A stretch of 64,000 nucleotides of DNA from Gimesia benthica (GTDB taxonomy: Bacteria > Planctomycetota > Planctomycetia > Planctomycetales > Planctomycetaceae): the NCBI RefSeq assembly GCF_009720525.1, contig NZ_CP043930.1, forward strand, positions 62,001-126,000, in the 5' to 3' direction. This document shows positions 1 through 9,346 of the stretch, piece by piece; positions within the stretch are counted from its first letter, which is position 1, and each line of letters opens with the position of its first letter. The position numbers were made by a program, and so were the translations under genes. The notes below the pieces were generated by a model. The model did no database searches. It was given only the letters and a program-made list of their open reading frames with translations, and was not told the DNA's origin.

Positions 1-1313
1 TTGAGCAGGGCGTTCCGTTTATTTAAGTCACGAACCTTGTCGGTCAGGCTCTTATTCTCTTCAGTCAGCTTGTCAACCTGGTCGCGGGCCGGCTGTGTTT
101 TCGCAACTTCCTTTTCGGGGATGATCGGACGCGTTGTCTGTCGAACCGAAGCGAAGACCCCCGCGATCCCGTAATAGTCTTCGACGGTCAGCGGATCGTA
201 TTTGTGATCGTGGCAACGGGCACAGGCCATCGTCAGCCCCAATAACCCGCGACAGAGGCTGTCGACCCGGTCTTCCCAGTCGTCGGCATAGCGGTTTTCC
301 AGCGTGACCTGAGATAATGCGACCTCTTTGTGATAAGAGGGGCCCAGTCCCATATAGCCGAGAGCAGGGTAATCCTCAGGGCCGGTTTCAGGCAGGAAAT
401 CGGTTGCCAGCTGACGGATCACGAACTCGTTGTAGGGCATATCTTCGTTAAACGCTTTGATGACCCAGTCACGATAGCGATACGCGTGAGGATAGGGACC
501 ATTGTGAGGTCCCATGTTTGTATTGTCTTCTGCATAGCGGGCGACATCCAGCCAGTGACGTCCCCAGCGTTCGCCATAGTGGGGAGACTGTAATAAACGG
601 TCAATCAGTCGGGAATACGCTTCGGGAGATTCGTCTTTGACGAACTGTTCCACTTCCTGAGGTGTCGGAGGCAGACCGATCAGATCAAAGTAGACCCGGC
701 GGATCAAGGTCCGTTTGTCAGCCTGAGGTGCTGGTGAAAAACCTTTAGCTTCCTGAGCCGCGAGGATGAAGTGATCGATCTGGTTGCGTGGCCAGTCCGC
801 CTGTTTCACCTGGGGAGCAGGGTAGTGCTTAGGTGGTTGAAACGACCAGAACTCACGAGCCTTTTCAAAATCAATACCGGCATGCTTGGCCGGTGTGGCG
901 TCTCTCTTACGTGGGTCAGGCGCCCCCATTTTGATCCATTTTTCAAAATCGGCAATCACAGCGTCAGGCAGTTTGCCCTTGGGAGGCATCTGGTAGCTGT
1001 CTTCACTGTAGTGCAATGTTTCCAGCACTAGACTTTCCTCGGGGTTTCCAGGTACCAGGGCCGTACCTGAATCTCCGCCGGTCATTAATCCCTCGCGAGT
1101 GTCCAGCAACAGACTGCCTTTGAGGTTCTTAGACTCGGCTGAATGACACTCGTAACAGTGTTTGATCAGCACGGGACGAATCTTTTTCTCGAAGAAATCC
1201 AGGCCGGCCTGATCGGTATTGGTATCAGCGGCGGATAGAGCAAGAGGCAGAGCGAGAAACAGGTTCGTGAATACGATGACGACTGTCACTTTTCGCAAAG
1301 TTTTCATAGTCAT
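1..1313 (-). CDS. Secreted cytochrome-type DUF1549 protein (planctomycete PSCyt1/PSCyt2 family), partial at left edge
   Basis: The reading frame starts at ATG 1313 (or the in-frame ATG at 1307) and runs off the left edge, so about 437 residues are visible. An N-terminal signal peptide (residues 1-28, ending near ALSAAD) is followed by a c-type heme motif CYECH at about residues 53-57, then the DUF1549 region with a second CxxCH in [11 protein letters not shown] around residue 363. The visible end is a charged heptad-like segment (DKLTEENKSL), which fits the coiled coil often placed between DUF1549 and DUF1553. Family members are exported proteins normally encoded next to a DUF1501 partner. 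The function is not established, but a role in envelope electron transfer or polymer breakdown is often proposed. The C-terminal DUF1553 half would lie left of the window. Confidence 0.9.
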   Translation of the reverse strand, partial: MTMKTLRKVTVVIVFTNLFLALPLALSAADTNTDQAGLDFFEKKIRPVLIKHCYECHSAESKNLKGSLLLDTREGLMTGGDSGTALVPGNPEESLVLETLHYSEDSYQMPPKGKLPDAVIADFEKWIKMGAPDPRKRDATPAKHAGIDFEKAREFWSFQPPKHYPAPQVKQADWPRNQIDHFILAAQEAKGFSPAPQADKRTLIRRVYFDLIGLPPTPQEVEQFVKDESPEAYSRLIDRLLQSPHYGERWGRHWLDVARYAEDNTNMGPHNGPYPHAYRYRDWVIKAFNEDMPYNEFVIRQLATDFLPETGPEDYPALGYMGLGPSYHKEVALSQVTLENRYADDWEDRVDSLCRGLLGLTMACARCHDHKYDPLTVEDYYGIAGVFASVRQTTRPIIPEKEVAKTQPARDQVDKLTEENKSLTDKVRDLNKRNALL

Positions 1314-1700
1314 GTCTACGATGTTTAGAGGCAGGTGGGATAAAGCCAGTTGGCTGAGGATGTCACTTGTGTATCTCGTTGAGGCGCAATCAGATACATC
1401 AAGCGTGCTTTATATCGTATCGGGAAAAACCGGGAATAACAATATAATATTTAAAAAAGCCTGCTGAATCCTCCGTTTTCGCCTGCTCCTCTGGGGAATA
1501 GCCCCGATTTTTCGTATTTTCAAGCTGTGATTTCCCCATCTTCGACCACTGAAATCGCTTAAACAGCCCTCCCGTCTCACAAAAAGTTGCAGTCCCGATC
1601 CGTCCCGGTTAGTCTGACCAATTGTGAAACAGTCAGCCCTGGTCGGTTATCCTCATTGAGTCAACCGCTCCCACCATTCTCGAGCAGCAGGAATTCTCAC
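1314..1700. other. Divergent intergenic region (no gene seen)
   Basis: This stretch of 387 bases lies between two divergently transcribed exported-protein genes and should hold both promoters. It has an A/T-rich patch near 1437-1460. The frames that cross it look non-coding, and no hairpin or repeat stands out. Confidence 0.5.
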
Positions 1701-2906
1701 ATGTTACTGAAGTCTCGCGACGTCCTGAAATGGATTCTCTCCTCCGTGCTGCTACTCAGCTACGTCAGCGGTTTCAGTCAGGCGCAGGAATCAGCGCCCA
1801 CTAAACAGCAGCCCGGCTTCACGATTCCCTATCTCGATCTCACCGCAGACAGTGATCGCCAAATTGTCGTTGATCGCGAAGAAGGACAATACCTGGGACA
1901 TCCGACCACGGTTCTGCTGGAAGACAATCAAACCATACTCTGCGTCTATCCCAAGGGGCACGGCAAAGGGGGCATCGTTTACAAACGCTCGCCCGATGGA
2001 GGGAAAACCTGGAGCGATCGACTGCCCACTCCCGCTTCCTGGTCCACCTCACGCGAAGTGCCGACTCTGCACCGCGTGATCGACGCAACAGGCAAAAAAC
2101 GCATCATCATGTTCTCAGGTCTCTATCCCACCCGCATGTCGATTACCGAAGATGATGGCCAGAGCTGGAGTGAGCTGCAGCAGGTAGGGGACTGGGGTGG
2201 CATCGTCGTGATGGGCTGCGTGGAACCACTCAAGACCGGCAAAGGCCATTACATGGCGCTGTTCCACGATGACGGCCGCTTCATTGCCAAAGATTCAAAG
2301 CAGGAATCGCCCATCGCGTTCACGCTGTTTAAAAGTCTCTCTACCGATGGCGGTCAGACCTGGTCAGCCCCGATGGCCATTCACAAGTCGTCCGACTACC
2401 ACATCTGCGAACCCGGTATCATTCGCTCTCCCGATGGAAAGCAACTGGCGGTCCTGCTGCGGGAAAACAGCCGCCGTCATAATTCTCAGATCATCTTTTC
2501 CAACGACGAAGGCCAAACCTGGACCGAACCCCGGGACCTCCCCGGCGCACTGAATGGAGATCGTCACACCGGGAAATATGATCCCATCAGCGGACGCCTG
2601 CTGATCTCCTTCCGCAGCAACACACCCCGCGGACACAAGGCGCCCACCGAAGGTGACTGGGTGGCCTGGGTCGGTACCTACGATGATCTGGTTAAAGGGA
2701 GTGAGGGACAGTATCACATACGTCTCAAAGACAATACCCGCGGCGCAGATTGTGCCTATCCAGGAGTGGAAGTGCTCCCCGACGGAACCTTTGTACTGAC
2801 AACCTACGGCCATTGGGAGAAAGGGAAAGCCCCCTACATCCTCAGCGTACGACTCAAACTGGCCGAACTGGATGCGCTCGCCGACAGCAATTCCCAAAGC
2901 AGGTAA
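1701..2906 (+). CDS. Secreted sialidase-like (BNR/Asp-box) exo-glycosidase
   Basis: A 401-residue protein. I place the start at ATG 1701 because a good signal peptide begins there (MLLKSRDV, then a hydrophobic core ending SGFSQAQ) and an AGCAGGA stretch lies upstream. The frame is open further upstream, but that part reads as non-secretory filler. Four Asp-box motifs (S/T-x-D-x-G-x-T/S-W) are visible: SPDGGKTW (about residue 97), TEDDGQSW (149), STDGGQTW (214) and SNDEGQTW (267). This is the hallmark of the six-bladed sialidase propeller. It probably acts outside the cytoplasm on sialic-acid-like or other sugars of algal or host glycans. The exact substrate cannot be read, because the propeller is shared by sialidases and other glycosidases. 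Confidence 0.85.
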   Translation: MLLKSRDVLKWILSSVLLLSYVSGFSQAQESAPTKQQPGFTIPYLDLTADSDRQIVVDREEGQYLGHPTTVLLEDNQTILCVYPKGHGKGGIVYKRSPDGGKTWSDRLPTPASWSTSREVPTLHRVIDATGKKRIIMFSGLYPTRMSITEDDGQSWSELQQVGDWGGIVVMGCVEPLKTGKGHYMALFHDDGRFIAKDSKQESPIAFTLFKSLSTDGGQTWSAPMAIHKSSDYHICEPGIIRSPDGKQLAVLLRENSRRHNSQIIFSNDEGQTWTEPRDLPGALNGDRHTGKYDPISGRLLISFRSNTPRGHKAPTEGDWVAWVGTYDDLVKGSEGQYHIRLKDNTRGADCAYPGVEVLPDGTFVLTTYGHWEKGKAPYILSVRLKLAELDALADSNSQSR

Positions 2907-2944
2907 GCCAGGCAGGTCTCACCGTCCGCCACACTGACGATTTC

Positions 2945-4665
2945 CTATGCCTCAGGTGTCTCGGTCTCCGCTTCTTCACTGGTCTCCACAACCAGTGTCT
3001 GTGCTGGATCAACCCAGAGCGAAGCCACACCGGCGATTAGAAATGCGATCGCACAGGTAATGAAGGCATTGTTCCAGTGATGGTCTAAACCGATCACAGC
3101 AATCATGAGTACCGGAGCGACAGCCGCCCCCAGGTTCCCCCACATATTGCCCCATCCCAGCACTGACCCCACGTGTTTTCCAGCAATGTCCTGGTTAAAA
3201 GCCCACATGGCAGGAGAACCAAAATCGGTAGAGAAGGCAACAATCGAAAACATGGCTACCGCTGTCCAGGGGGAGATATCCAGCATACAGACCAGGTAAG
3301 CAGCCATAGCGGTAAAACGCGAGAGTGCGATCGGCAGCACGCGGCTCCAACGGAGACTGATGCGGCGCATCAACCAGTCGGTCACTTTACCACCCGATAA
3401 GGTTCCAAACCAGCCGACCGCCAGTGCAAACGTCACCATTTTGCCTCTTGTCTCCAGTGGAACCCGGTAGGTTTCATCCAGGTATCGTGGCAGCCAGGTG
3501 ACCAGGAACAACCAGCCCACGTTCGTACAAAATTGCGACAGCGAAAGCAACCAGAGACTCTTGTTCATCGCGATGGCTTTAAATGGAATCCCGCCGATCT
3601 GTTTGGAATGATCTTTGTCCTCTTCCAGTCGTCCATGTTCGATCAGCTCCAGTTCCTGTTCGGAACAGGAAGGGTGGGCCCGGGGATAATCGCGAATGAT
3701 CCACCAGAATATTGCTGCGATGAAAATGCCGATGACGCCGTAAGTCATCATCATTTTTCGCCAGCCCTGTCCCTGCACCTTGCGAACGTCGTTATAATAG
3801 CGGGCTTCAAACAGCAGTCGATTTAAACGCGATTTCTCTTCCGGAGTCATGTCGGCGGAGTTGATCGTCAGCAGTTGTTCGGCCTGCTGATTCAGTTTCA
3901 TCCCTTCGTACTCCTGCGGATTATACAGGGACGCGTTCTGCAGAATCTGATTCAGATCGTTGATGAATCGATCTTCCTCTGCCGATCCCGGCGGCATTTT
4001 GGGATCAGCGGCCGCCGATTTCAGAAACTCCTGATCGGCAGGGGGGAGCTGCGCATAGACTTCGGATTCAAAAGTCTGTTTCTCATCAACTCGCTTCAGA
4101 AACGTACTGGCCAGCTGATGCGGTTGCAGGAGGGCCCCCGGTTTCAAATCAGAAGATTCCGAGATAGGCACGAACAGGATAATCAGAAAGGCAGTCAGCA
4201 CTGGAGCTAAAGCGCCTCCGATCCGTCCCCCACGGTCACCATACTGCTGGCAAAACCCCGTTCTGTTAAAGGCATCCATTTGCTGACGATATTTGCGCTG
4301 GTGGGATAAGCGCCCGCCTGGCTCAGGCCGAATCCCAACCGGAAAATCAACAACATGATGAAACCGGTCGCAAATCCTGTCAGTGCTGTAAACAGAGACC
4401 ACATGAGGATATAAAGCGTCAGCATCTTCCTGGCACCGAACCGGTCACTGAACCATCCGGAAGGAACCTGGCATAACGCATAGGAAACGAAAAACGAGCC
4501 CAGCAGAATCCCGATCTGATGATCGGTCAGACCCAGTTCGTCCTTGATGAACACCTCTGCAAAGGAAATACAGAATCGGTCCAGGTACAACAACACCGCC
4601 ATCAGCATGCAGGCAAAGATCACACGATAACGGACATACGATCGGGACGATTCCACACTGGACAT
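2945..4665 (-). pseudogene. MFS transporter (hexuronate/organic-anion type), broken by one apparent missing base
   Basis: Two minus-strand frames together make one MFS protein of about 573 residues. The N-terminal part (from ATG 4665) has the first helices and the loop 2-3 signature (GWFSDRFGARK), then ends ...MVTVGDGSEAL at a stop. The C-terminal part resumes in the -1 frame with GGRIGGALAPV and the remaining helices. Restoring one G in the five-base G run of the coding strand (plus-strand C run 4227-4231) would read VTVGGRIGGALAP without a break, which is the family pattern. Between helices 5 and 6 there is an unusually long, polar insertion of about 130 residues. The order is typical of the anion/hexuronate MFS group (inference). 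The break may be a sequencing error or real inactivation. Confidence 0.85.
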
Positions 4666-4885
4666 GTTGTTTCAGCTTTCCATCAGGGTTGGTGAGCAAA
4701 GAAGTTGCAGCAGTATAACAGCATACTTTGATCAAAACGAGCATGTTCTGTCAAACATGGTGAAACCAGCATCCCGGCAGTCTCTCCACCTGCAATCAAT
4801 CCGCTCTGGTCTCTCACCGGCAGATGTTCTATAGTAAGCACGCGACGAAATGGACTTTTGTCACTCGAACAGAAAGGCCCCCGGC

Positions 4886-5854
4886 ATGGGTCGCTGCTGT
4901 CTCATACTGAGCCAACTCATTACCTGTATGGGCACCTGTTCCACTACCAATGCTGCAGAAACAGAGCCTCTCACGATCAAGGAGATCAACCAGACCTGGC
5001 AACAGCGCCGGGAACGTCTGCAGGCCATGCGGGTCGAGCTGTCTCAGGAAACGACTTCCAGTAAGCTGCGATATATGAAGTCAAATATCGATGATGAAGA
5101 TGTACCACTTACAGTTGAAGAAACCCGTCGCTACCTGCATGAGCAGGTTGAATACAACACGAAGTACTCGCTCCTGCTGGATTCTCCACGCTTTCGCTTC
5201 CGCTCTTGAGGCCGTCATCCCTACTTGCAGTTAAAAGAGATGTACAATCATGATATGACTGTGACGACCGATGGCCAGACTGCAGCACTCTCCTATCAAT
5301 TCAGAGAAACAACCAATATCACGATTTATAAAGAACCTGTAGAGCCCAGGATCTTAAACTGTATCAACCTGAGCCCTTTGTACTGGTCTCTGCTGGCGGG
5401 TGACCCCTGCACGGAAACGTCGCTGGATGGCTTCTTTCCCCAAAACCAAATCAAACAGATCCAGGGGTTGGATTGCACCGTTCTGGAAAAAACAGACAAA
5501 TCAGGCGTCAGCCGTCTGTGGGTTGCTCCCCGTGATTACGAATGCGTCGTCATGCAATATGAGCGCATAAAATCTGGAAGAAAATACTTTACGCACCAGT
5601 TCCAATATTCCAACAATATGCAATCAGGACCTCTGCCCACAACCTGGGAAGTAAAGCAGTATCAATTTTATGAGAATCAAAACTATTTGACATACGCCTC
5701 GAAGTTCAAGGTCGACTCCATTCAATCCAATGTTACGATACCTATTGAGCAGTTTAAGATGAAACTCCCCCCGGGAGCGCACGTCTCTGATCTACGCAAG
5801 CCCATTCCTCAAGGAGGCGAGCTGAATTATATCGTCCAAGAGGATTCAGACTAA
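4886..5854 (+). pseudogene. Secreted LolA-like planctomycete protein interrupted by an in-frame TGA
   Basis: The first part (ATG 4886, or 4850 further up) encodes a short signal sequence (hydrophobic to NAAE) and a helical segment opening IKEINQTWQQRRERL. This resembles the start of many planctomycete outer-membrane-lipoprotein-sorting-like proteins. A TGA at 5207-5209 stops it. The same frame continues without a further stop to 5854 and carries the expected beta-rich remainder (for example GLDCTVLEKTDKSGVSRLWV). Because the frame does not change, this looks like a single substitution rather than an indel. A restart at TTG 5225 is possible, but it would lack the signal peptide. The likely intact product is about 322 residues, exported, of unknown role. 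Confidence 0.65.
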
Positions 5855-5882
5855 TTTCGAATAGCAAAAGGAAACCCGTGAC

Positions 5883-7013
5883 ATGCACACTCGCGCCGCT
5901 GTGTTGTATGAAATGGAGAAGCCGACTCCCTATGCCGAGTCAAAACCGCTGGTGATTGAAGAGCTGCAACTGGACGACCCCGGTCCGGGGGAAGTGCTCG
6001 TAGAACTCGCTGGCGCCGGTCTCTGTCACTCCGATCTATCGACTATCGACGGCTCGCGGCCCCGGGTCATGCCCATGGTGATGGGGCATGAAGCCAGCGG
6101 CATCGTTCGCGAAGTCGGTCCCGGCGTACATGACCTGCAACCTGATGATCACGTGGTCTTTTCTTTTGTCCCGTTGTGCGGCCACTGTATTCCCTGTGCC
6201 ACCGGTCGTCCCGCGCTTTGTGAACCTGGTGCGAAAGCCAACATCGCCGGTACTCTTCTTTCAGGACATCGCCCGTTTCGAAGTGCCTCGGGAGAGGAAA
6301 TCAACCACCATCTGGGAGTCGCTGCGTTTTCTGAATATACGGTCGTCGCTCAGGAATCATTGATCAAGATCGATTCACAACTCCCCTTGAGTACCGCCGC
6401 CCTGTTTGGCTGCGCGGTCATGACCGGTGTGGGCGCGGTGGTCAATACAGCCAAAGTGGAACCGGGTTCCAGCGTTGCCGTCTTCGGTCTGGGAGGCGTA
6501 GGCCTGAGCACCATCATGGGAGCCCGTGCCGCAGGTGCCGAATCGATCTTTGCCGTAGATCTGCTCCCCGAAAAACTCGAACTGGCAGCCCAGGTCGGTG
6601 CAACACATCTGATCAATGCCGGCGAGGAAGACCCCGTCATGCTGCTCAAAGATCTCATGCGGGGGGTTGATTACACTTTCGAAAGCGTCGGCAACGAACA
6701 GGTCCTGCAACAGGCTTATGCTGCCACAAAACGGGGAGGTACCACGGTCACCATCGGTCTGCCGCACCCAGCGAAAATGTTTTCCATTCCCGCAGTCAGC
6801 CTGGTCGCAGAGGAACGCACTATTAAAGGTTCCTACATGGGTTCAGCCGTTCCGCGGCGAGATCTGCCGCGTTTCATCGCCATGTATCAGGCGGGCCTGC
6901 TCCCCGTCGACAAGCTGTTATCGCGCACGATTCAACTGGATGAAATCAACTCCGCCTTCGATGACCTCGCCACCGGAGCCGCAGTTCGACAGGTGATTAC
7001 GTTTGAGAAGTAA
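5883..7013 (+). CDS. Zinc-dependent alcohol dehydrogenase (MDR family, class III-like)
   Basis: A 376-residue cytoplasmic oxidoreductase that should interconvert an alcohol and an aldehyde with NAD(P). Catalytic zinc ligands are seen in GLCHSDLS (Cys48) and GHEASG (His69, Glu70). The structural zinc loop is CGHCIPCATGRPALC (Cys99, 102, 105, 113). The nucleotide-binding fold has GLGGVG near residue 200, followed by an acidic residue (FAVDLLP), which favours NAD. The AAAGGA at 5869 supports the ATG at 5883. The substrate is not determined. The length and loop pattern are close to glutathione-dependent formaldehyde dehydrogenase and aryl-alcohol dehydrogenases. It stands alone between divergent or convergent neighbours. 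Confidence 0.92.
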   Translation: MHTRAAVLYEMEKPTPYAESKPLVIEELQLDDPGPGEVLVELAGAGLCHSDLSTIDGSRPRVMPMVMGHEASGIVREVGPGVHDLQPDDHVVFSFVPLCGHCIPCATGRPALCEPGAKANIAGTLLSGHRPFRSASGEEINHHLGVAAFSEYTVVAQESLIKIDSQLPLSTAALFGCAVMTGVGAVVNTAKVEPGSSVAVFGLGGVGLSTIMGARAAGAESIFAVDLLPEKLELAAQVGATHLINAGEEDPVMLLKDLMRGVDYTFESVGNEQVLQQAYAATKRGGTTVTIGLPHPAKMFSIPAVSLVAEERTIKGSYMGSAVPRRDLPRFIAMYQAGLLPVDKLLSRTIQLDEINSAFDDLATGAAVRQVITFEK

Positions 7014-7025
7014 ACGATGACGGGG

Positions 7026-7883
7026 TCACTCAGTCTGATAAGCTGGGCCCACGATCTCCCAAACCTCATCCGCCATCTGCTGCTGGCCGGCCTGGGAAAG
7101 ATGGATACTGTCCAGCGTCGCCCCTCCGCCTGCCAGGACAGATAAGAAGACCCGTTTCGGGACCAGTTTGACTCCATATTTCCGAGCGAGTTTTCGCTGA
7201 ATCAGTCCAAATCTGTTGTAAAAAGGAGGCAGCGGCAGTTCCAGCATCACCAGTTGGCGCCCCGGTGCAGCCAGTTCCGCTAATAGCTGCTTCAGACCGG
7301 TTTCGAATTCCGCTGGCGTGGTCGAGCCCAGAATATCGTTTCCACCGATCTCCAGCAGAACTAGATGTGATTCGATCCGGGTCTCCGCAACTTGCTTTCG
7401 CGCCGAGGAGACAGTCGCCCCCACTCGTGACAAATCCTGCACAGTCAGCCCGTGTTCGTGGTTCAGAAGTACCGGCCAGGTTCTCGTCTGTGGATCCCCC
7501 AGACCAGCAGTGACCGAATCACCAATCACTGTTAAACTCCGCTTGTCCACCGGATCGACATGCGGCAGCAGGTGAAACGGAAGTTCCCACCCCACTGCAG
7601 CCAGCCAGACAACGATCAACACATACGAGAGTCCCCGCCGCTTCGGCTTTCGCAACTGTACCAGCAGCCAGATCAGGGTCACAATTCCCAATACGCCATA
7701 CAACCACCAGGGCAGGGGAGTTGACGAAACAACCACCGCGATCACACCCAGCAGAAACGCAAGGCCCATCCCGCGTCGGGCCAGCTTTGCTTGACTCAGT
7801 GACAGAAGAGCTGCCAGCAAAATCAGTGTGCAGCCAGTGAAGAATGCCTGACCGGAGGCGATGTGATAGACAACCGGATTCAC
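7026..7883 (-). CDS. Membrane-anchored SGNH/GDSL-type esterase
   Basis: I choose GTG 7883 as start. It overlaps the upstream stop as GTGA and has GGAG eight to nine bases before it, giving 285 residues. The N-terminal 115 residues form about four membrane helices. The rest is an SGNH hydrolase domain: block I GDSVTAG (Ser about 123), block III GGND (Asn about 182) and block V DSIHLS (Asp about 258, His about 261). This predicts a serine esterase or acyl-ester hydrolase facing the periplasm or membrane surface. The nearest known types are TesA-like lysophospholipase/arylesterase domains. The four-base overlap with the upstream membrane protein suggests translational coupling and a joint function at the membrane. 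Confidence 0.88.
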   Translation of the reverse strand: MNPVVYHIASGQAFFTGCTLILLAALLSLSQAKLARRGMGLAFLLGVIAVVVSSTPLPWWLYGVLGIVTLIWLLVQLRKPKRRGLSYVLIVVWLAAVGWELPFHLLPHVDPVDKRSLTVIGDSVTAGLGDPQTRTWPVLLNHEHGLTVQDLSRVGATVSSARKQVAETRIESHLVLLEIGGNDILGSTTPAEFETGLKQLLAELAAPGRQLVMLELPLPPFYNRFGLIQRKLARKYGVKLVPKRVFLSVLAGGGATLDSIHLSQAGQQQMADEVWEIVGPAYQTE

Positions 7884-8605
7884 GGATCCACTCCGGCACG
7901 CTGTTCCGAAAGATTGATCGTTGTCGCGCGCTGTCTTTTCTTTCTGAAATCGAGTAGCCACCACAGGGCAATCGAAAAATTGATCAGGCCGATCAGTAGA
8001 AAATGAACTCCGCGTCCAGCCCACCAGGCATAACCGAATACACAGGCGAAGATCAGCAGCATGCTCATAAAGACAACACTCTCTGGTCGGGGAGGCTGCT
8101 CTGTCGTCTCAAAGATCGCGGCATTAATTTTCTGGTACTTTTCCCAGCCTTCCTGCAGATCAAGATCAATCTCCCGTCGCAGGCGTTCTGTAATTTCAAT
8201 CTGTTCGGCTTTCTGGAAATTATCGATATGAAATTTCAATCGTTTCCCCGGAGCCTCCACGACTATCGCCCCCGTGAGAGAGTACCACTGCAGATGGGTT
8301 ACCTCATCAAAGGGGATTTCGGTGATGTGGAAGACATCCCGCTTCACCAGCCTGATCCCGGATATTTCCAGTCGCTCCCGACTCCAGGCCAGGATACACC
8401 AGATACCCAGTAGTGTGCAGAGCAGAAAGAACCCACCAAACAGCAAGGCGGAAAAAACCGGATAGCGAAAAGAGCCATCCAGATTATAGAAAGCAGCCAG
8501 CGTAGAACCGATGCCGACCAGCGAAAACAGACTCGTCCCGGCAATTCCCAGATAGAGGTAAAAGCGACGGGGCCGATAAAAGATGACGGGTTGAGATGCA
8601 TGCAT
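7880..8605 (-). CDS. Membrane protein of unknown function (PH-like middle segment)
   Basis: A 241-residue protein with two N-terminal helices (about residues 16-38 and 50-73), a soluble middle and two C-terminal helices (about 178-215). The middle part (SRERLEISGIRLVKRDVF...IPFDEVTHLQW) looks like the bacterial PH-like domains of small membrane proteins, where a strand-rich module follows a helix pair. This is inference from pattern only. Its stop overlaps the GTG of the SGNH esterase gene by four bases, so the two are probably made together. I recognise no named family with certainty. Confidence 0.7.
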   Translation of the reverse strand: MHASQPVIFYRPRRFYLYLGIAGTSLFSLVGIGSTLAAFYNLDGSFRYPVFSALLFGGFFLLCTLLGIWCILAWSRERLEISGIRLVKRDVFHITEIPFDEVTHLQWYSLTGAIVVEAPGKRLKFHIDNFQKAEQIEITERLRREIDLDLQEGWEKYQKINAAIFETTEQPPRPESVVFMSMLLIFACVFGYAWWAGRGVHFLLIGLINFSIALWWLLDFRKKRQRATTINLSEQRAGVDP

Positions 8606-8722
8606 CGTTTGAAGATCCCTCTTCTAGACTGACCCGCAGTAGATAATAAGATCGTCATTCATGGGAAATCACCTTGACCGAAAGTTGCCCCAGGCACTTA
8701 TTTTCCCGCTAACTACTGATCG

Positions 8723-9211
8723 TCAGTCCCTGAAATCCAGTCCCTGAAATCCAGTACCTGAAATCCAGTACCTGCCAATCAGAATCCCGGTTACAGGTCC
8801 GAACAAAAACGCAGCCGGAATCCCATACCCCCGTGCCGCAGAGATCCAGTTATGTTCCGATCCTTTATAGTGATTAAAAGGAAATTCTCCCTCAATCCAG
8901 GCTCCCAACAGAGCAATTCCCACAACCAGAGCTACACCTCCCAGCAGACCATACATCGCCTGCCGCACCCAGGGGCCGAATGTATGGAAGGCGAAGAAGG
9001 GACCGACCAGGATGAAGACAGTGACAAAACTGAGGATCAGGGTCCAGCGATAGCGCACTTCAGCAGTTTCAAAGAGGGTCGGATGGATGTAATCAGATCG
9101 CTGAATCACGTTTGCCATCGTGAGCTGCGCAATGACAACTCCCACAAACAAGCCGGTAAAAGCACCGCCGATCAATCCCTTAAGTAGCTTCGCAAGCCGC
9201 TGCCCCCACAT
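8723..9211 (-). CDS. Small four-helix membrane protein of unknown function
   Basis: A 162-residue protein with about four hydrophobic segments: residues 13-32, 53-75, 85-106 and 130-150. Several glycines sit in the first helix (GGAFTGLFVGVVIA). The last 15 residues are encoded by a tandem 14-bp repeat, so the C-terminus is repeat-derived and reads differently in each copy (YWISG, TGFQ, GLDFRD). The gene may once have ended elsewhere. No family is recognised. It stands apart from the next minus-strand gene by over 100 bases. Confidence 0.65.
   Translation of the reverse strand: MWGQRLAKLLKGLIGGAFTGLFVGVVIAQLTMANVIQRSDYIHPTLFETAEVRYRWTLILSFVTVFILVGPFFAFHTFGPWVRQAMYGLLGGVALVVGIALLGAWIEGEFPFNHYKGSEHNWISAARGYGIPAAFLFGPVTGILIGRYWISGTGFQGLDFRD
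8724..8774. repeat. 14-bp tandem repeat, 3.6 copies, at the 3' end of a membrane-protein gene
   Basis: The unit CAGTCCCTGAAATC occurs at 8724-8737 and 8738-8751. A one-base variant CAGTACCTGAAATC follows at 8752-8765, and a partial copy CAGTACCTG at 8766-8774. The unit is not a multiple of three, so each added copy moves the frame and changes the C-terminus and stop of the minus-strand gene. Confidence 0.95.
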
Positions 9212-9346
9212 ACCCGCGCCTTTACTATAATTGAATACAGAATACTGACTTTAGTTTACCAGTTCCCCATAACAGAATCAAAAATCGTCGGTCTGTTGAT
9301 GACCATCATAATCACGACGTCGAATCAGATTGGTACGCAAGAACTC

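Noticed and set aside
5207-5209. Selenocysteine reading of the in-frame TGA
   Set aside because: No hairpin resembling a SECIS element follows and the protein is not a known selenoprotein type.
8724-8774. Short repeat array considered as CRISPR
   Set aside because: Units are 14 bp, directly adjacent and without spacers, and they lie within a coding region.
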